Source: JALYZC01 sp963725645 (GTDB lineage: Bacteria > Actinomycetota > Thermoleophilia > Solirubrobacterales > Solirubrobacteraceae). From it: DNA of 64,000 nucleotides. How positions within the stretch are numbered: the stretch's first letter is position 1; each line of letters begins with the position of its first letter. The translations under genes and the position numbers were made by a program. The stretch is from assembly GCA_963725645.1 (NCBI GenBank), contig CAVRZD010000006.1:868001-932000 (forward strand), written 5' to 3'. The notes below the pieces were generated by a model. That model searched no databases. It saw nothing but the letters and a program-made list of their open reading frames with translations, and had not been told where the DNA came from. Below, piece after piece: positions 60,481 through 64,000 of this stretch.

Positions 60481-62048
60481 ACCGCCGCCGCCAAGCCTCG
60501 ATCGTCGCCAACCCCGTGCTCGTCGGGGCCGTCACGACGCTGGTCGTGATGGTGGCCGTGTTCCTGGCCTACAACGCGAACAACGGGCTCCCGTTCGTCC
60601 CGACGCGCCAGTACAAGGTCGAGCTCGAGAACGGCTCCAACCTGGTGCGCGGCAACGAGGTGCGCTCCGGCGGCTTCCGCATCGGCGTGGTCGAGGACCT
60701 GCGCCCGGTCACCCTCCAGAACGGCCGCACCGTCGCCGAACTGAAGATCAAGCTCGACAAGAAGAACGGCGAGGTGCCGGTCGACTCGGTCATCACCGTG
60801 CGGCCGCGCTCCGCGCTCGGCCTGAAGTACCTCGAGCTGACCAAGGGCACCTCGAAGAAGCTGCTCAGCGACGGCGACACGGTCCCGCTCGCGCGCACCA
60901 AGGTCCCGGTGCAGTTCGACGACATCAACAAGCTGTTCGACACGCCCACGCGCCAGGCCTCACAGGACAACCTGGTCGCGTTCGGCAATGCGTTCACGGG
61001 CCGCGGCCAGGACCTCAACGTCACGATCTCCAAGCTGCCGGAGCTGTTCGGCTACCTCGCCCCGGTGGCCGCGAACCTGTCCAGCGGCCAGACGCAGCTC
61101 GGGCGCTTCTTCCGCGCGCTCGACCGCGCTGCGGGCGAGGTCGCGCCCGTCGCCGCGGTCAACTCGCAGCTGTTCACGGACATGGCCACCACGTTCGAGG
61201 CGATCTCGCGCGATCCCGCCGCGCTCGAGTCCACGATCTCACAGTCGCCGCCGACCCTGGACACCGGCACCGAGTCGTTCCGCGCCCAGCAGCCGTTCCT
61301 CAACGACCTCGCGGACTTCTCCACCGACCTCAAGGGCGCCACGCACGAGTTGCGCGGCGCGTTGCCGGACATCAACCCGGCGCTCGAGACCGGAACGCCC
61401 GTGCTCAAGCGCTCGGTGCCGGCGAACAAGCGGCTCCAGGACGTGTTCGGCGCGCTGAACTCGCTCGTCAAGGCGCCGGGCACCAACCAGGCGCTGCGCG
61501 GCCTCGTCGCGACCGTCACGACGCTGAACCCGCAGCTGCGGTTCATCGGCCCCTACCAGACGGTCTGCGACTACTGGAACTACTTCTGGACGTATGCGGC
61601 CGAGCACCTCAGCGAGGCCGACCCGACCGGGGAGGCCCAGCGCGCCCTGCTGAACTCCAGCGCGGGCCAGACCAACAGCGTCAGCACGGGCGGCGCGTAC
61701 GAGCCCGTCAACGGCGAGGGCTACAACGAGCCGCCGACGCTGCCGCCGCGGGGCGACAACGAGCACCTGCACGGCCAGGCCTACGGCGGCGCGATCAACA
61801 ACAACGGCACGGCCGACTGCGAGAACGGCCAGCGCGGCTTCCCGCAGGGCAACCTGGCGGCGTTCGCGCCGGCCAAGGACCTCCAGGGCAACCCGGTCAA
61901 CATCATCTTCGACCCGCACACCCCCGGCAGCCAGGGGCCGACGTTCGCCGGCCGGAGCCGCGTCCCGGCGGGGGAGACGTACACGCGCGAGAGCCAGACC
62001 GGCGCGCTGCTGCCGCGCGAGCTCACGGCGGGGGTGTACGGCGGATGA
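60477..62048 (+). CDS. MlaD/Mce family protein
   Basis: This 523-residue protein has a membrane anchor (VGAVTTLVVMVAVFLAYN), an MCE domain (YKVELENGSNLVRGNEVRSGGFRIGVVEDL, RPRSALGLKYLELTKG) and a helical region (FGNAFTGRGQDLNVTISKLPELFGYL). The C-terminus contains a Tyr/Asn-rich stretch (GYNEPPTLPPRGDNEHLHGQAYGG). GTG 60477 overlaps the previous stop and the end overlaps the next ATG. Confidence 0.92.
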   Translation: MNRRRQASIVANPVLVGAVTTLVVMVAVFLAYNANNGLPFVPTRQYKVELENGSNLVRGNEVRSGGFRIGVVEDLRPVTLQNGRTVAELKIKLDKKNGEVPVDSVITVRPRSALGLKYLELTKGTSKKLLSDGDTVPLARTKVPVQFDDINKLFDTPTRQASQDNLVAFGNAFTGRGQDLNVTISKLPELFGYLAPVAANLSSGQTQLGRFFRALDRAAGEVAPVAAVNSQLFTDMATTFEAISRDPAALESTISQSPPTLDTGTESFRAQQPFLNDLADFSTDLKGATHELRGALPDINPALETGTPVLKRSVPANKRLQDVFGALNSLVKAPGTNQALRGLVATVTTLNPQLRFIGPYQTVCDYWNYFWTYAAEHLSEADPTGEAQRALLNSSAGQTNSVSTGGAYEPVNGEGYNEPPTLPPRGDNEHLHGQAYGGAINNNGTADCENGQRGFPQGNLAAFAPAKDLQGNPVNIIFDPHTPGSQGPTFAGRSRVPAGETYTRESQTGALLPRELTAGVYGG

Positions 62049-63653
62049 GGCGCAACCAGCCCAGGAGGCTGTCGAACTTCGCGGCGGGGATGATCGCGCT
62101 GGTCGCGGTGCTCGTCGCCACCTACCTCGGCTTCACGAAGGCCATCCCGTTCCAGCACCACTACGCGATCAATGTCGAGTTCAAGACCGCGAACAACATC
62201 CGCCCGAACTCGCCGGTGCGGATCGCCGGCGTCAACGTGGGCAAGGTCACGACCGTCCGCCACCTGCGCAGCGGCGAGGAGGACGCGCTGGTGACGCTGC
62301 GCATCGACCCCAAGGGCCGGCCGATCCACAAGGACGCGGCCTTCGCGATCCGCCCGCGCATCTTCCTCGAGGGCAACTTCTTCGTCGACGTCAAGCCCGG
62401 CACGCCGGGCAGCCCGGAGCTCGGTGACGGCGACACGGTGCGCGCCGCGCAGACCTCGACGCCGGTCCAGTTCGACCAGATCCTGACGTCGCTGCAGAGC
62501 GACACCCGCACCAACCTCAAGATCCTGCTGGAGCAGTACTCGCAGGGTCTGGCCGACGGCGGCGCGAGCGGCTTCAACGGGTCGATCGCGTACTGGGAGC
62601 CCGCGTACAAGTACTCGGCGATCGACAACGAGGCGACGCTGGGCACCCGCCCGCACGACCTCGGCGGCTACACCCGCCAGGCGGGGACCGTCGCGGCGGC
62701 GCTCGACAACAGCCCGCCCGCGCTGCAGAACCTGATCACCGACCTCAACGTCACCGCCGGCGCGTTCGCCGCCGAGCAGGCGAACCTCGAGCAGACCGTC
62801 GCCGAGCTGCCGCGCACGCTGCGCGCCGCGCAGCCGGCGCTGAAGGCGCTCAACGACTCCGTTCCCGCCCGTGCGCCGCCTCGTCGCCGACTTCCGGCCC
62901 GCCGTGCAGTCCTCGCTGCCGGCGATCGAGGCCAGCCTGCCGTTCGTCCAGCAGGCCCGCAAGCTGGTGTCCCAGCCCGAGCTGCGCGGCCTCGTCGCCG
63001 ACCTCAAGCCGACGGTGCCCTCGCTGGCCAAGCTCAATGCCGCCAGCCCGCCGCTGTACCAGCAGGTCCGCGCCGCCTCCTCGTGCCAGAACGACGTGAT
63101 CCTGCCGTGGTCGCACGACGAGATCCGCGATCCCAACTTCCCCACTCGCATGGGCAGCGGCACGATCCAGCTGAAGGTGTTCGAGGAGTCCGTGCGCTTC
63201 CTGCCCGGCATCGCGGGCGAGAGCCGCGCCGGGGACGCCAACGGCCAGTGGTTCCGCGTGCTGCCCGGCAACGGCGCGAGCACGTACAGCCTCGCGAACG
63301 GCAAGTTCGGTCAGTCGCTGTTCCCGCTCGTGGGCACGAACCCCGGCAAGTTCGGCCGCCCGCCGCTGCGACCCAACGTCCCGTGTGAGACGCAGAGCCA
63401 GCCCGACCTGTCCGCCTCGAACCCCGGCCCGCCGCCGACCCAGGTGAGCTCGAACAGCAACAACCCGAACGCCAAGACGCTCAACAAGCTCGCGCTGGCC
63501 TACACGATCGCCTCGATGCGGCAGCAGCAGGCGCGCTCCGCGCAGCCCCACCCGACGGCGGAGCAGACGCGCCAGCTCGCGCTGACCGACGCCAAGCTCG
63601 CACTGCTGCGCAAGCAGATCGCCGCTGAGGTGCGCCGGGTGGTAAGGCGATGA
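62045..63653 (+). pseudogene. MlaD/Mce family protein, frameshifted
   Basis: ATG 62045 opens a membrane anchor (FAAGMIALVAVLVATYLGF) and an MCE domain (YAINVEFKTANNIRPNSPVRIAGVNVGKVTTV). A C-run near 62864-62870 carries one extra base; after it the natural sequence VRRLVADFRPAVQSSLPAIEASLPF continues to 63653, including CQNDVILPW. One deletion restores about 536 residues. The stop overlaps the next ATG (ATGATG), so the operon continues. Confidence 0.88.
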
Positions 63654-64000
63654 TGACCGCGATCCGCAAGCGTGCCGGCGACTTCGCGGCGATCATCGCG
63701 CTGTGCGTGATCGCGCTGGGCGTGGGTGGCTACATCCTGTCGCAGGAGCGCTTCCGCTTCCCGTTCATCCAGAGCGAGCCGTTCAAGCTCAAGGCGGAGC
63801 TGTCCACTGCGCAGGCCGTGACACCGGGCCAGGGCCAGACCGTGCGCGTGGCGGGCGTGCGCATCGGGGACCTCTCGGCCGTCGACCTCAAGGACGGGCG
63901 GGCGATCGTGACGATGGACATCGACCAGGACTACAAGCGCCTCATCCACACCGACGCGACCGCGCTCCTGCGTCCGAAGACCGGCCTGAAGGACATGTTC
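63650..64000 (+). CDS. MlaD/Mce family protein (partial)
   Basis: The gene runs off the window: 117 residues are seen. There is a membrane anchor (FAAIIALCVIALGVGGYIL) and the start of an MCE domain (FKLKAELSTAQAVTPGQGQTVRVAGVRIGDLSAV, ALLRPKTGLKDMF). ATG 63650 is followed directly by a second in-frame ATG; either can start. It is the fifth consecutive mce gene. Confidence 0.92.
   Translation, partial: MMTAIRKRAGDFAAIIALCVIALGVGGYILSQERFRFPFIQSEPFKLKAELSTAQAVTPGQGQTVRVAGVRIGDLSAVDLKDGRAIVTMDIDQDYKRLIHTDATALLRPKTGLKDMF

Overview
The window is very GC-rich bacterial chromosome with tightly packed genes, many 4-base stop/start overlaps (ATGA, GTGA, TTGA) and frequent GTG starts. The gene set (LCP protein, PucR-type regulator, ROK kinase, Mce operon, DUF4235, R2-like oxidase, an isolated csrA, genes for selenium use) fits Actinomycetota, most likely class Thermoleophilia (Solirubrobacterales-like). 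The lineage is inferred from gene content and style, not from a marker gene. No CRISPR array, insertion sequence, prophage or rRNA was seen. No gene-free stretch exceeds about 200 bases; the longest are 28085-28272, 57224-57415, 45752-45912 and 20261-20417.

Layout. 1-7.9 kb: hydrolase/cyclase fusion, LCP protein, ROK kinase, rsmI, a glycosyltransferase/epimerase pair, an unknown protein, a degenerate M23 peptidase and a TfoX-like protein. 7.9-13.6 kb: metG-tatD-rsmA-ispE-DedA/PAP2 and a small membrane protein, all overlapping. 13.6-17.6 kb: PucR regulator followed by a peroxiredoxin-like gene with an in-frame TGA at the first redox position (predicted selenocysteine), then an alkyltransferase-like gene, a cyclase-family hydrolase and a GT4 glycosyltransferase. 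17.6-25.7 kb: a divergent locus of two radical SAM genes (one fused to a phosphoesterase), a flavoprotein, a PLP enzyme, a nucleoside phosphorylase and two glycosyltransferases of the families named TIGR04282 and TIGR04283. This is the best candidate here for an undescribed pathway. 25.7-28.1 kb: a broken small gene, a SHOCT protein, tRNA-Gln and an HNH endonuclease under a perfect SOS box. 28.2-31 kb: glmU-prs. 34-44.8 kb: rplY, pth, methyltransferase, VOC and AlkZ-like genes, mfd, PpiC lipoprotein, mazG, eno and ftsB-like. 45-54 kb: csrA, nuclease, DUF2090, GCS2 ligase, pseudo-rhomboid, selD, UPF0173 hydrolase and R2-like oxidase. 54-57 kb: csaA, a membrane-tethered ECF sigma factor, tRNA-Leu and an HxlR regulator. 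57.4-64 kb: a five-gene run of mce genes, the last cut by the window edge.

Two global features stand out. First, many genes have a TANNNT hexamer 6-9 nt before the start codon and no Shine-Dalgarno sequence, which points to leaderless transcripts. In several divergent pairs the two -10 boxes share one TA (pattern ANNNTANNNT), giving compact bidirectional promoters. Second, between 47.9 and 62.9 kb at least a dozen genes, and one tRNA, carry single-base indels that break otherwise well-preserved frames. Elsewhere only one gene, near 26 kb, is affected. Sequence error is the simplest explanation, but decay is not excluded.

selD at about 50 kb (frame broken in this copy) and the UGA-containing peroxiredoxin at 15 kb support each other as evidence for selenocysteine use. 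selA, selB and selC are not in the window.
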